This document shows, in pieces, positions 1 to 9,192 of a stretch of DNA of 64,000 nt; position 1 is the stretch's first letter; the number at the start of each line of letters is the position of its first letter. Source of the DNA: Roseateles_B sp041905785 (GTDB lineage: Bacteria > Pseudomonadota > Gammaproteobacteria > Burkholderiales > Burkholderiaceae_C); the NCBI GenBank assembly GCA_041905785.1, contig JAYRKJ010000014.1, positions 103,384 through 167,383 of the forward strand. The letters are read 5' to 3'. The notes beneath the pieces were generated by a model, which searched no databases, was not told the origin of the DNA, and was given only the letters and a program-made list of their open reading frames with translations. Both the position numbers and the translations under genes were made by a program.

Positions 1-200
1 CCGCGTCGAGTGTCGCCAATGTAGGGGCCGGCAGACATGCACGCACTTGGGGTTTTTACCGTGCGTCAAGCACCTGGCTGGTGCCATGTGCACACGGCGC
101 AAGCCCGCTCCCCAGGGGCAGCGCCCAGCCCGCCGCACTTGCCGTCGCCTGGCGCTGTCCCGTGATCAGGGGGCGCGGCCAGGTCGCATGCCCTGTGCGT

Positions 201-1223
201 TCAGCGCGGCGACATGGGATTGAAGAGGGGCTTGAAGGCGAAGGGGTCGGGGCTGGCCGGATCGATCATGACGCGCACCGCATGCATCTCCTGCTCGCCA
301 AAGACCTCCAGACGCATCAGATTGCGCAGGACCTGTCCCTTGCCCGGGTCCTTGACGGCCTTGAAGGGACGGTCGATCACGAAACGGTGGCTGTCGCCAT
401 GGACCAGCAGCACGGGGCGGCCCCAGTCCTGCACCAGGGGCAGCAGGCCCGTCTCGAAAAGGCGGGTGAAGCCGCTGTGGCTGGGGAAATCCATCCAGGC
501 ATTGGCGCCCAGGAAGGGGTCGGCCTGCATCGCGATCACCATGGCGCGGGCGTCCCGCTGGCGCGCCCACTCGAAGCCGGCCTGCAGCCAGGCCAGGTTG
601 GCCTCGGTGCGGGCAAAGTATTCCTGGACGGCGGGCAGGTCGCGCGGCTCGAAGCCGTTGTTGGAGCCCGGCACGTTGAGGGTCAGGAAGAGCACGCCCT
701 CGCGCTCGAAGCGCAGGTTCTCGCGGTAGCGGGCATAGGCCGGCTGCAAGTCGGACTGGCGCTGCACGGCGATGGGCTGGCGGCCCAGGCTGCGCGGGGC
801 CGCGAAGAATATTTCGCGCAGCTTGTCCAGCCGTTCCTGGGGGGCGTAGCCGCCCGCTGCCGGGCGATGGCAGTCCGTCCATTCGTTGTCGCCCGGGGTG
901 TAGACCAGGGCGCTGTCGAACTGGTTGAAGAAGTCGCGCTGGCGGGCGAATTCGTCGTCGCTGCAGGGGCTGCTGCCGCTCTTGATGTCGCCCACGTGCA
1001 GGCTGAAGGCCGGCGCCTGCGCGTTGATGAGACGGATCAGGTTGCCATAAATGGGCTCGGTCGGGCCGTAGGGCATGTCGCCCAGTGCCACGAACTCGAA
1101 AGGTCGAGGGGCGGCCGGCTCTTCGGCCCGGGCCGGCGACGTGGCCGGCAGGCCGCACAGGCTGGCGAGCAGGAAGGCCAGCGCGCCGAGGCGGCGGGGA
1201 TGGAAGCGGGAGCTGGTGTTCAT
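201..1223 (-). CDS. Secreted metallophosphatase-like protein
   Basis: 340 aa. The N-terminus is a signal peptide (basic start, hydrophobic stretch at about 12-25, cleavage likely after ARA at 31-33), so the product is probably periplasmic. The mature part has calcineurin-like phosphoesterase signatures: GD in ALGDMP (46-51), HVGDIK (76-81), PGDNEW (about 110-115) and a late VHGDSH (about 274-279). The usual late GHxH block is replaced by HGDSH, so metal binding may be altered. It starts inside the stop of the upstream RDD gene (4-nt overlap), so the two are probably co-translated. Substrate unknown. The fold assignment rests on these motifs only. Confidence 0.75.
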   Translation of the reverse strand: MNTSSRFHPRRLGALAFLLASLCGLPATSPARAEEPAAPRPFEFVALGDMPYGPTEPIYGNLIRLINAQAPAFSLHVGDIKSGSSPCSDDEFARQRDFFNQFDSALVYTPGDNEWTDCHRPAAGGYAPQERLDKLREIFFAAPRSLGRQPIAVQRQSDLQPAYARYRENLRFEREGVLFLTLNVPGSNNGFEPRDLPAVQEYFARTEANLAWLQAGFEWARQRDARAMVIAMQADPFLGANAWMDFPSHSGFTRLFETGLLPLVQDWGRPVLLVHGDSHRFVIDRPFKAVKDPGKGQVLRNLMRLEVFGEQEMHAVRVMIDPASPDPFAFKPLFNPMSPR

Positions 1224-2215
1224 GCGGTGGTCTCGGGCGGTGGGGCGGCCGGCGTGGTGACGGGCTTGTCAGGTGAGGTGGCGGCGAGCGCTGCCCCGGA
1301 GCCCGTGGGCCGGCTTTCGGTCGTGTCACCCGCTGGGGCCGGGTTGTCGGGGGCCAGGCGCTCCTTCCTGCGCAGGTCCAGCACCACGGTGTGGACGGCC
1401 TTGTCCTGCAGGGCCTGGCGGTTGGCGTCCCAGAGGATTTGCAGAAAACCCATGCCGCCTGTGCCCATGCTGGCCAGGTAGCCGCCGTAGCGGCTGAAGC
1501 TGCGCATCAGGTTCATGGGTTTGCCGCTGAGTTCGGCCACCTGCAGTCCCATCAGGCGCTTGCCCAGGGTCTGGCCGGGCCACAGCACGGGCAGCAGCGT
1601 GAAGTAGACGATGGCCAGACTGAAGCGCAGCCCGGCCTCGCCCAGGGCTTCGTCCAGCCACTGCCGGGGCTGGAAGCCGCTGTGCGCGCGGGCCTCCTCC
1701 AGCGAGCGCCGCGCGCGCGTGAGCTGGGATTCCAGCTGGGCGATGCGGCGGGCTTCGCTGCCGGCAGCACTGGCAGCACTGGCGGACGACGGAACCTCCG
1801 ACGCCTCGGCCAGGGCTTCGTCCGCACCGGCCGGGTCTTGGGCGGGCGCCGTGCTGGCGGGGCGGCTGCCGCGAGCGTTGCCTTGCACGGCATGCTGAAG
1901 GTCCTGCCAGAGGCCCTGCAGGCCCAGCGCCAGGAGCAGGGCAACCAGCAGCCACCACAGGCCGGATGGCGGGCGCTGGGCGTCGCGACGCCGGATCTGC
2001 AGCCAGGCGGCCAGGGCCACGCTGCCCAGCAGCATCCAGTTCCCCAGCGAGGAGGCCAGGCCGATCAGGGCCAGGTCCAGCGCCATGGCCCAGGCTCTTT
2101 GCGAAGGGCGGGCCAAGGCATGGCCCAGCAGGGCGGGACTGACGTTGACGTCCTCAGGGGTGACCCAGTCGCGGCGGGGCGAGGGCTTGTTCAGGGCGGG
2201 CAGGCGCATGCACAT
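1220..2215 (-). CDS. RDD-family membrane protein with long internal insertion
   Basis: 331 aa. Hydrophobic segments at about 43-72 and 86-104 are followed by an Ala/Ser-rich linker, a short charged coiled-coil-like stretch (about 155-180), then a third hydrophobic segment (about 195-215) and the RDD-type ending GQTLGKRLMGLQV (about 213-225). The RDD domain therefore looks split by about 90 residues between its first and last helices. RDD proteins are small polytopic membrane proteins of mostly unknown function, some implicated in ion transport. Two in-frame ATGs lie at 2215 and 2209; no strong ribosome site separates them. The gene overlaps the downstream phosphatase gene by 4 nt. Confidence 0.72.
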   Translation of the reverse strand: MCMRLPALNKPSPRRDWVTPEDVNVSPALLGHALARPSQRAWAMALDLALIGLASSLGNWMLLGSVALAAWLQIRRRDAQRPPSGLWWLLVALLLALGLQGLWQDLQHAVQGNARGSRPASTAPAQDPAGADEALAEASEVPSSASAASAAGSEARRIAQLESQLTRARRSLEEARAHSGFQPRQWLDEALGEAGLRFSLAIVYFTLLPVLWPGQTLGKRLMGLQVAELSGKPMNLMRSFSRYGGYLASMGTGGMGFLQILWDANRQALQDKAVHTVVLDLRRKERLAPDNPAPAGDTTESRPTGSGAALAATSPDKPVTTPAAPPPETTA

Positions 2216-2287
2216 CCGGGAGATTTGCTGGAGGCTGCCGATTCTGCCGCGACAGCTTGTCAGTTTGTGCGGCCTGCCCCGCCGGAG

Positions 2288-2695
2288 TCAGTCGTCTTCC
2301 AGGCTGTCGCAGCCGGAGGCGGGACAAAGGACGCCGATCTGGCTCAGCAAGTCCAGCGCGCTGTCGCGCCAGTCCTGGCCGTCCGGCGCGACGATGGGCA
2401 GGCTGGGCATGCGCTCGGCAGGGGTGCTGGCCGGCAGGCTGGACGGTGCGGACCCCTGCGGCATTGCGGCCCATGCACGGCCCGGCGCGGTCGCGGTGTC
2501 ATGCGGCCATGCCGGCGGCGGCTCGGCCGGCATGCGCGGCGCTGTCCGGTCCGGCGTGAACTCGGGCCGCGGCGCGCCTTCCAGCGGGCCGGCCGCCTCA
2601 GCGTGCCTTTGGGGCCCTGCCTGCCCTTGCGAGTCTCGTCCCGGACCCAGCAGCAGGGCTGCGAGCGCTAGTGGCAGGAGTAGGGTGGATTTCAT
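2288..2695 (-). CDS. Hypothetical secreted Pro/Ala-rich protein
   Basis: 135 aa, not recognised. It starts MKSTLLLPLALAALLLG, a plausible signal peptide. The middle is Pro/Ala-rich and probably disordered. The C-terminus is acidic and holds the only two cysteines (CPASGC near the end), which could form a disulfide. It is the first gene upstream of the RDD/phosphatase pair on the same strand (72 nt gap). Coding bias looks normal for the window, but no function can be assigned. Confidence 0.5.
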   Translation of the reverse strand: MKSTLLLPLALAALLLGPGRDSQGQAGPQRHAEAAGPLEGAPRPEFTPDRTAPRMPAEPPPAWPHDTATAPGRAWAAMPQGSAPSSLPASTPAERMPSLPIVAPDGQDWRDSALDLLSQIGVLCPASGCDSLEDD

Positions 2696-2794
2696 GGCAA
2701 TTGGCAGCGCTGAAGCAAAGGCGGCAGCATGCGGCGGCAGCCTGAGGGCCTCGCTTCCCGTCTGCGAAGAATTGCAAAGCGTGGCGCCGGCGGC

Positions 2795-3400
2795 TCAGCG
2801 CGGCGCGCGGGCCTGGCCTGCCGTCTTCAGGGCCAGCTGCAGGGCGACGAAAGCGTCCATGGCCTGCCAAAGGGGCGTGCAGTCCAGCGCAGGCTGCAAC
2901 TGCGTGAGGGCCAGGGCCGCAGCCTCCAGGCTGCTCAGCTGATGGGGCGCATGCGCTTTGCGGATGGCATAGCGGCTGGACGGCGTCTCGCCCAAGGCCA
3001 GCCGGCGCAGGCCCTGCAACCAGGGTGAGGCCCGCAGCAGCTGGCGGCTTTGACGCCAGGTCCCGTCCAGCAGGATCAGGCGTGGCAGGACCGGCACGGG
3101 CGCAGGCGCGGGCACCGATGCGGGTGCTGGTGTGGGCGGCGCGGCCATCGACGGGTCGGGTGGGTAGAGCAGCAGCAGCGGGCGGCCGTCAGCGGCCGGC
3201 GGCGCGAACTGTTCGCCCACCAGCCGCTCGCAACGGCGGAGGCACAGCTGCAGCAGTCCGGCCGTGCCCTTGGCCTGCCGGGCCTCGTCGGGATGTTGAA
3301 GGATCAGCAGCGGCACGGCGTTGTCCAGCGGGCGGATGCAGGCACACAGGCAGCCCGCCAGCGGGCGCTCGCAGCGGGGGCAGCAGGGACGCTGGCTCAC
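2795..3400 (-). CDS. DTW-domain protein, tRNA-uridine aminocarboxypropyltransferase family
   Basis: 201 aa. DTW proteins transfer the 3-amino-3-carboxypropyl group of S-adenosylmethionine to uridine in tRNA (acp3U; TapT/TuaA in Escherichia coli). Visible here are an N-terminal zinc-binding-type cysteine cluster (CPRCERPLAGCLCAC, about 6-20), the LILQHPDEARQAKGTA motif (about 32-47), and LLDGTWRQSRQL carrying the DxTW signature. A Pro/Ala/Val low-complexity insertion (about 87-106) separates the halves and is not usual for the family. It overlaps the upstream Lrp-type regulator by 4 nt, so the two are probably co-transcribed. Confidence 0.82.
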   Translation of the reverse strand: MSQRPCCPRCERPLAGCLCACIRPLDNAVPLLILQHPDEARQAKGTAGLLQLCLRRCERLVGEQFAPPAADGRPLLLLYPPDPSMAAPPTPAPASVPAPAPVPVLPRLILLDGTWRQSRQLLRASPWLQGLRRLALGETPSSRYAIRKAHAPHQLSSLEAAALALTQLQPALDCTPLWQAMDAFVALQLALKTAGQARAPR

Positions 3401-3855
3401 AGCGCCTTCAGGGGCAGCGGCGCGCCGCTCTTGACGCAGCGGATCGCGAAGTTGCTGGTGATGTCCTGCACCATGGGCAGCGCCTGCAGCCGGCGCACGA
3501 TCTGCTCGTAGTCGGGCAGGTCGCCGACCACCACCTCCAGCAGGTAGTCATGCGCACCCGAGACCACATGGCAGGCCACCACCTCGCTCATGGCCTGCAT
3601 GCCGGACTCGAACTCCCGCACCGCGTCCTCGCGGTGGTGCATCAGCTTCACGTTGACGAAGACGGTGGTCGCCAGCTGCAGGCGCTTGCGGTCCAGGATG
3701 GCGCGGTAACCGCTGATGTAGCCCGCCTCTTCCAGGCGGCGCAGGCGGCGGGCGCAGGGGCTTTGCGACAGGGCGACGCGGTCAGCCAGCTCGGCCACGG
3801 AGAGCCGCCCTTCACGCTGCAGCAGTTCCAGCAATTGCAGATCGATACGGTCCAT
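3397..3855 (-). CDS. Lrp/AsnC-family transcriptional regulator
   Basis: 152 aa, the standard family length. The N-terminal winged helix-turn-helix spans about residues 1-60 (MDRIDLQLLELLQREGRLSV then ALSQSPCARRLRRLEEAGYI). The C-terminal ligand-binding RAM domain follows (VSGAHDYLLEVVVGDLPDYEQIV, about 98-120). Members sense amino acids and form dimers or octamers. It is divergent from an EamA transporter starting at 4004, with a 148-bp AT-richer intergenic region between. That arrangement suggests it controls this amino-acid or metabolite exporter, which is an inference from position. Sense-strand ATG at 3855. Confidence 0.9.
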   Translation of the reverse strand: MDRIDLQLLELLQREGRLSVAELADRVALSQSPCARRLRRLEEAGYISGYRAILDRKRLQLATTVFVNVKLMHHREDAVREFESGMQAMSEVVACHVVSGAHDYLLEVVVGDLPDYEQIVRRLQALPMVQDITSNFAIRCVKSGAPLPLKAL

Positions 3856-4003
3856 GGGTCTGTTGAAGGCTGATTAGAGCGCGGTAGTGAATTGTGTTGG
3901 CGAAAAATGGCTTCATCAAACCAATTTGATGGTGAATATGGTCAATTGTCGCGCGTCTACCGACTGAAAATCTGCGCCATTCAGTAGTAACCCGCAGTAT
4001 CCC

Positions 4004-4930
4004 GTGTCCAGCATCGCCCCCACCTCGCTCCAGGCCGCCGGCCTGGTCGCTCCCACCCAGACCCGCTCGACCACGCCCTGGGCCGGTTGGGCCGCCCTGG
4101 CCTTCACCTTGCTCGTCTGGGCCAGCTTCTTCATCTCGCTGCGTGCCGGTGCGCGCGCCGCGCTGGCGCCGGCTGAACTGGCCCTGGTGCGCTTCCTGCC
4201 TGCCGGCCTGGTTTTCCTGCCTGTGGTGATCCTGCGCTGGCGACGTTTCGCCAGCCTGCCGGCCCTGCAATGGATGAGCATAGTGGCCGGCGCCGGCCTG
4301 CCGTACTTCCTGATCGCCGGGGCCGGCATGCGCCATGCGCCGGTGGCGGACGGCGCCACCCTGATCCCCGGCACCATCCCCCTCTTCGTGGCGCTGATCG
4401 CCGCCTTCAGCCAGGGTCGTGCTGCCTTGCGCCGCTGGCCGGCCCTGCTGACCGTGTTCAGCGGCGTGCTGACGCTGCTGGCCTTCCATCATGGCCAAGG
4501 GCAACTGGCGCAGGGTTATGGGCTCTTCCTGCTGGGCAGCCTCATGTGGGCCAATTACACCCTGGCCCTGCGTCATTCGGGGCTGAGCCCCATCGAAGCG
4601 GCGGCACTGATCTCGGTGGTGTCGCTGGCCTTGCTGCTGCCCTGGCTGCTGATGCATCCGCCCTTGGGCCTGATGGCGCTGCCGGCGCGCGCCTGGGCCT
4701 TGCATGGCAGCATCCAGGGCCTGGGCGTGGGGCTGCTCTCGACGCTCAGCTACGCCTTTGCCATTCAGCGCCTGGGCGCGCAGCGAGCGGCTACCGTGGG
4801 CGCGCTGACGCCGGTGCTGGCGGCGGGGCTGGCCTGGCCCATGTTCGGCGAAGTGCCCGATGCAGCGACCCTGGTCGGCATGGGCCTGATCCTGGGCGGC
4901 GTGCTGTGGAGCCAGCGGCCCCAGCGCTGA
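4004..4930 (+). CDS. EamA/DMT-superfamily permease
   Basis: 308 aa with a GTG start at 4004. Ten hydrophobic segments in two EamA repeats (roughly residues 25-155 and 165-305) give the drug/metabolite transporter layout. Many relatives export amino acids or metabolites across the inner membrane. The divergent Lrp/AsnC regulator next door fits an amino-acid exporter controlled by its substrate, but the substrate cannot be read from the sequence. The gene converges on the next minus-strand gene with a 9-nt gap. Confidence 0.85.
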   Translation: MSSIAPTSLQAAGLVAPTQTRSTTPWAGWAALAFTLLVWASFFISLRAGARAALAPAELALVRFLPAGLVFLPVVILRWRRFASLPALQWMSIVAGAGLPYFLIAGAGMRHAPVADGATLIPGTIPLFVALIAAFSQGRAALRRWPALLTVFSGVLTLLAFHHGQGQLAQGYGLFLLGSLMWANYTLALRHSGLSPIEAAALISVVSLALLLPWLLMHPPLGLMALPARAWALHGSIQGLGVGLLSTLSYAFAIQRLGAQRAATVGALTPVLAAGLAWPMFGEVPDAATLVGMGLILGGVLWSQRPQR

Positions 4931-4939
4931 GCCGCGCCG

Positions 4940-6223
4940 TCAGCGATAGAAGGGCAGGGCGTCGACCCGCTGACGGATCATGGCCATCATGCGGCCATAG
5001 CCCTCGCCCTGCAGGCCGCCGTAGTGCTGCTGCAGTGCCTCTGCGCTGAGGAACTCGGGCAGGTCTTCGGTGCGCGGCATGAAGTCCCGCTCCGGCGGAT
5101 GGGCGGCCAGGCGCCGCTGCAGGCCTCGCGGGTCGCGCTCCGAGTACAGGCCCAGATGCGTGCCGGCCTGGTCCGCCGCGAGGTCGTTGAAGCTGAAGCC
5201 GCTGCCGCCGCGGGAGTCCGCCACCTCCTTGTAGACGCCGATGGCATCTGCCAGCGGGCCGCCTCCCTCGACGGCCAGCACGGCCGACACCAGCAGGTGC
5301 TGAGCGAAGTCCTCCCGTGCGTTGGCGGTGATGGTCATGGGCCGCGCATGCGGCCAGTCGGCCGCTGCGGGCAGGAGTCGGCTGGCGTGCTGCCCGGCTG
5401 CATGCAGGGCCAGGATGATGAAGACCGCGCGGTTTTCCAGGCGCGGATCCTCGCCCGCTGCGCTGCGCCGCTGGGCTTCGGCAAAGAAGGGCGGCAGCAC
5501 GTTGGCGACCGAGACCGGCGCGCCGGACAGATGCGGCTCGCAGAGCCTCACCAGCAGCGCGTTGTAGTGCTGCAGCCGCGCTTGCTCGGCGGCCGGCCAG
5601 CGGGCGTTGAGGGCTTTCTTTAGCGAGTCCGGCTTCCATTCATAGCTCAGCTGCAGCCGGTCCGGCGCAAAGCCGACGTGCCGGATGAGGTCGCCTGCCA
5701 CCCGCGCCTCGGCCTGCTCGGCCAGGCGTTCGGTGAGCCGACGCACCAGCCAGTCCGAAGCCCAGGTGGGCAGGGGCAGGTCGCCGATGCGCAGCTGGCG
5801 CAGGCGCGGCAGCGCGCCCGTCTCCTGCAGGCGCGCCCGGATGTTGACCCAGGGGCCGGCGCCTTGCGCGCGCAGCGGCAGGCTGGCCTCGACCACGGCC
5901 TCGTGCTGGGACAACTGGGCCGTGGCGCGCGCCTCGTGGTAGCGATGGACCAGGCGCCCCAGCAGCAGCTGCAGCTGCGCCTCGCTGAGCTGCACCACCC
6001 GCAGCCCGCCGGGCGGCAGCTGGCGGGGGTCGTTCTGGCGCAGGATTTCGCTGGCTTGCTGGATCTGGGTCCCGTCCAGGCGGGGCGGCGGCGGCACGCT
6101 GGGCTGGGCTTGCAGGGCCAGGGCGAGCAGCAACAGAGGCAGGCCCAGGCAAAGGCCCAGGGTCAGCCAGAGTCCACGGCGCAGCAGGCGGCCGAACTGC
6201 AGGCGGCTGGAAATCGAGGTCAT
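4940..6223 (-). CDS. Uncharacterised membrane-anchored protein
   Basis: 427 aa from the ATG at 6223; a longer frame upstream is antisense to the helicase gene and was not used. There is one N-terminal hydrophobic anchor at about residues 12-32, so the rest is probably periplasmic. The C-terminal half has a distinctive conserved-looking block (DFAQHLLVSAVLAVEGGGPL, then ADAIGVYKEVADSRGGSGFS). I recall similar blocks in conserved hypothetical proteins of gammaproteobacteria, with no function known to me. It is divergent from the SNF2 helicase gene with about 69 bp between. Confidence 0.75.
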   Translation of the reverse strand: MTSISSRLQFGRLLRRGLWLTLGLCLGLPLLLLALALQAQPSVPPPPRLDGTQIQQASEILRQNDPRQLPPGGLRVVQLSEAQLQLLLGRLVHRYHEARATAQLSQHEAVVEASLPLRAQGAGPWVNIRARLQETGALPRLRQLRIGDLPLPTWASDWLVRRLTERLAEQAEARVAGDLIRHVGFAPDRLQLSYEWKPDSLKKALNARWPAAEQARLQHYNALLVRLCEPHLSGAPVSVANVLPPFFAEAQRRSAAGEDPRLENRAVFIILALHAAGQHASRLLPAAADWPHARPMTITANAREDFAQHLLVSAVLAVEGGGPLADAIGVYKEVADSRGGSGFSFNDLAADQAGTHLGLYSERDPRGLQRRLAAHPPERDFMPRTEDLPEFLSAEALQQHYGGLQGEGYGRMMAMIRQRVDALPFYR

Positions 6224-6279
6224 GGGCGGGAGTCTGCCATCGCGCCGGCCGCCCGTCCGAAAGCCAGGCCTGGCCTGGC

Positions 6280-6285
6280 GACAAT
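6280..6285 (+). promoter_or_regulatory. Candidate -10 element (GACAAT) for the SNF2 gene
   Basis: GACAAT followed by 7 nt and then the ATG at 6293. A -10 hexamer this close to the start would give a leaderless transcript. No good -35 is visible. The same geometry recurs upstream of corA, mnmE and apt. Confidence 0.3.
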
Positions 6286-6292
6286 GCGGCTC

Positions 6293-8689
6293 ATGCCTGC
6301 CGAGTCCCGCCCAGAATGCCCACCGCAGCGCCCACCGCCGCGCCCGCTGCTGCGTCTGCAGACCCTGGACCGCGGCGACGGGCTGCTGGGCCTGCGCCCG
6401 CATGGTCGCCTGGGGCCACGTGCGGCGCCCCTGAGCCTGATGCAGCTGTTCCTGGTGGACCCTGCCGGCGGCGCGCGCTGGCCTGTGCCGGCTCAAGGTG
6501 TGCCGGACGGGCTGGCAGGCCCGCATGCCCCCTGGATTCAACGCCTGCAGTCCCTGGGGGCGCAGGCCTTGCGCGCCGACCATCTGCAATGGCGCCAGGC
6601 ACCGGCGCAGCCGCTTGGCCCTGCCTGGACCCTGCTGCTGGAGGCGGACTTCGGCGATTTCGTGACCGACGTGCTGCCGCAGCTGGAAGCCGAAGGCTGG
6701 CTGGTGGAGCGCTGGCCGGGCTTTGCGCATGAGCCCCTGCCCATCAGCGCCTGGCATCTGGGCTTGAGCGCACAGGAGGGCGGCACCGTGCCGCGCCTGG
6801 GCGCCCCTCGCCAGCGTGGTTCCTGGCTGCTGAGCCTGGGGCTGGAGGTGCAGGGCGAGCGCCTGGACCTCGCGCCGCTGATGGCCAATCTGCTGCGTCG
6901 GGACAAGCGCTGGCTGGATGCCCTGGCCCTGGAGGCCATCGAGGACGACGCGGTGGTGTTTCTGCGCGCGCCGGGCGGGCGGCGCTTCCACACCCCGGCG
7001 GCGCCGCTGAAGCAACTGATGCGCCACTTGCTGAGCCTGGTCACGCCGCGGCAGCTGGACGCCAAAGAGCCCCTACGGCTGTCCGAATGGCAGGCGCAGC
7101 AGCTGGTCTTGTTCGAGCAGGAGCGGGGACGCTGGCAGTTCCACGGCCAGGAAGCGCTGGCGGGCCTGGTGGAGCGGCTGCGCGAGGCCGGGCGGCCGGT
7201 CGTGCCGCCCCAGCCCGAGGGCCTGGGCCTGCGCTTGCGCGACTACCAGCTGCAGGGCCTGGCCTGGCTGCAATACCTGGGTCGCCAGGGCCTGGGCGGC
7301 ATCCTGGCCGACGACATGGGCCTGGGCAAGACCGCGCAGACCCTGGCCCATCTGTGGCTGGAGCGCGGGGCCGGCCGCCTGGCCCAGGGCGCCCTGCTGG
7401 TAATGCCCACCAGCCTGCTTTTCAACTGGACGCGGGAGGCAGCCCGGGTCAGCCCGGGATTGCGGGTGGCCACCTGGCACGGCGCGCTGCGGGGCGGGAC
7501 GCTGCCGGACTGCGACGTGCTGCTGTGCAGCTATGGCCTGGTCTGGCGCGACCTGCGCATCCTCTCCGCCAAGACTTGGGACTGGCTGGTGCTGGACGAA
7601 GGCCAGGCGGTCAAGAACGCTGCCTCGCGGACGGCCCGAGCCCTGCGCCGCCTGCCCTCGCGCCAGCGCCTGGTGCTCAGCGGCACGCCGCTGGAGAACC
7701 ACCTGGGCGAGCTGTGGGCCCATTTCGACTTTCTGCTGCCGGGCTTCCTGGGCGATGCCCGCGGCTTTGCCCGCCACTGGCGCAAGCCCATCGAGGAGGG
7801 CGGGGACGGCCGCCGGGCCCGCTGGCTGGCCGCGCGGGTACGCCCCTTCATGCTGAGGCGGCTCAAGGAAGAGGTGGCGCCGGAGCTGCCGCCGCTGACC
7901 GAACTCCAGACCCTGCTGGAGCTGCCACTGGCCCAGCGCCAGCTCTACGAGAGTGTTCGTGTGGCGGCCGACCACATGGTGCGGCGCATCCTGGCACGGC
8001 AAGGCCTGGAAGGCGGGCTGATCTCGGTGCTGGATGCCATGCTGCGCCTGCGCCAGCTGTGCTGCGATCCGCGCCTGATCGAGGAAGTCCCCGCGAATCT
8101 GGGCGAGGGGGTGAAGCTGGCCTGGCTGCGCGAGCACCTGCCGGACCTGCTGCGCCAGGGGCGCCGCGTGCTGGTGTTTTCGCAGTTCGCCCGCATGCTG
8201 GACTTGACGGAAGCGCTGCTGGTCGAGCTGGCGCTGCCGGCGCTGCGCCTGAGTGGCGAAACGCCTGAGGGCCAGCGCGGCGAACGCGTCGAACGCTTCC
8301 AGGCTGGTGAGTGCCCACTCATGCTGCTGAGTCTCAAGGCTGGGGGCGTAGGTCTGAATCTGACGGCAGCGGATACCGTCATCCACCTGGACCCCTGGTG
8401 GAATCCGGCCGTACAGGCTCAGGCCAGTGCGCGAGCGCATCGCATCGGGCAGGACAAGCCGGTCTTCGTGCACCAGTTGCTGGTGCAGGGCAGCATCGAG
8501 GAGCGCATCCTGGCCTTGCAAGCCCGAAAGAAGGCGCTGGCCGACGGCGTGATGGGTGTGGACGGCGCGGCCGAGCTGCTGAAGTTCAGCGCCGCCGACC
8601 TGGAAGGCCTGCTGGCACCTCTGCCCGCCCTTGAGGAGGCGGTGCTCGATGCGGGCTGGGCCGGACCGGCGGGCAGGCCAGCGCCGTAA
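6293..8689 (+). CDS. SNF2-family DEAD/DEAH-type helicase
   Basis: 798 aa from ATG 6293 (an alternative in-frame ATG lies at 6284). SNF2-type double-stranded DNA translocase/ATPase core: Walker A GGILADDMGLGKT at about 334-346, DEGQ (motif II) at about 434-437, SGTPLENHLGELW (motif III) at about 462-474, VLVFSQFARMLD (motif IV), KAGGVGLNLTAADTVIHLD (motif V) and ARAHRIGQ (motif VI) at about 712-719. Motif II is DEGQ, as in bacterial HepA/RapA-like and related SNF2 proteins. The N-terminal 300 residues lack a zinc-finger SWIM motif and are unassigned. Its likely role is nucleoprotein remodelling or RNA polymerase recycling; the exact role is unknown. Confidence 0.9.
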   Translation: MPAESRPECPPQRPPPRPLLRLQTLDRGDGLLGLRPHGRLGPRAAPLSLMQLFLVDPAGGARWPVPAQGVPDGLAGPHAPWIQRLQSLGAQALRADHLQWRQAPAQPLGPAWTLLLEADFGDFVTDVLPQLEAEGWLVERWPGFAHEPLPISAWHLGLSAQEGGTVPRLGAPRQRGSWLLSLGLEVQGERLDLAPLMANLLRRDKRWLDALALEAIEDDAVVFLRAPGGRRFHTPAAPLKQLMRHLLSLVTPRQLDAKEPLRLSEWQAQQLVLFEQERGRWQFHGQEALAGLVERLREAGRPVVPPQPEGLGLRLRDYQLQGLAWLQYLGRQGLGGILADDMGLGKTAQTLAHLWLERGAGRLAQGALLVMPTSLLFNWTREAARVSPGLRVATWHGALRGGTLPDCDVLLCSYGLVWRDLRILSAKTWDWLVLDEGQAVKNAASRTARALRRLPSRQRLVLSGTPLENHLGELWAHFDFLLPGFLGDARGFARHWRKPIEEGGDGRRARWLAARVRPFMLRRLKEEVAPELPPLTELQTLLELPLAQRQLYESVRVAADHMVRRILARQGLEGGLISVLDAMLRLRQLCCDPRLIEEVPANLGEGVKLAWLREHLPDLLRQGRRVLVFSQFARMLDLTEALLVELALPALRLSGETPEGQRGERVERFQAGECPLMLLSLKAGGVGLNLTAADTVIHLDPWWNPAVQAQASARAHRIGQDKPVFVHQLLVQGSIEERILALQARKKALADGVMGVDGAAELLKFSAADLEGLLAPLPALEEAVLDAGWAGPAGRPAP

Positions 8690-8816
8690 AGCGCACCGGG
8701 GCAAAGTTGGAAAGTTTGCGCCCGCTTACGTTGGGAGGTGGCGCCGTCGGGCCCGTAGAAAGTCGAAGAGCGCCTCGTGGGCGCTCTGGGTGGCCGGGGC
8801 CGTGCGGCCCGAGGAC

Positions 8817-8978
8817 TCAGCGCTTGCGGTCGAACCGCAGGGCGCGGGCCAGGCTGCGGCGGTCGGTGCCCAGGCTGGCGGTCTCGAAAGCTTCGTGCTT
8901 GCGGCCCTTGTCGGTGTTCCACTCGGTCAGCGGCAGGCGACGGGTCTGGGCTTCGGTACGGTGTTGAGACTTCATCAT
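8817..8978 (-). CDS. Small basic hypothetical protein
   Basis: 53 aa, starting with tandem ATGs at 8978 and 8975, preceded on the minus strand by a purine-rich AGAGGAAAGG about 10 nt upstream. The product is very basic (many R/K/H) and ends ALRFDRKR. No family recognised. The short length makes this tentative. The support is the ribosome-site-like sequence and an otherwise empty gap between the helicase and thioredoxin genes. Confidence 0.4.
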   Translation of the reverse strand: MMKSQHRTEAQTRRLPLTEWNTDKGRKHEAFETASLGTDRRSLARALRFDRKR

Positions 8979-9192
8979 GGCGGGATGCCTTTCCTCTAGC
9001 TGGACCCCTACAGGCGGGTCTTGAGGGGCACAACGGGGGGCGAAGACAGGCGGTTGACAGCTTCGGCAAACTTTTTTCACGTTCGAGGCGGCACCCGCTT
9101 GCCAAGGGAGGGCACCGCCCCGCGTCGTGCGACTACAACGTGAGGGCTGTCCCTTCCGGCTGTCCCTTTCTTTGTCGCTAAGCTTGTTCGCC

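Noticed and set aside
2154..2474. Minus-strand frame between the RDD gene and the secreted protein
   Set aside because: It overlaps both recognised genes in another frame and has no ribosome site.
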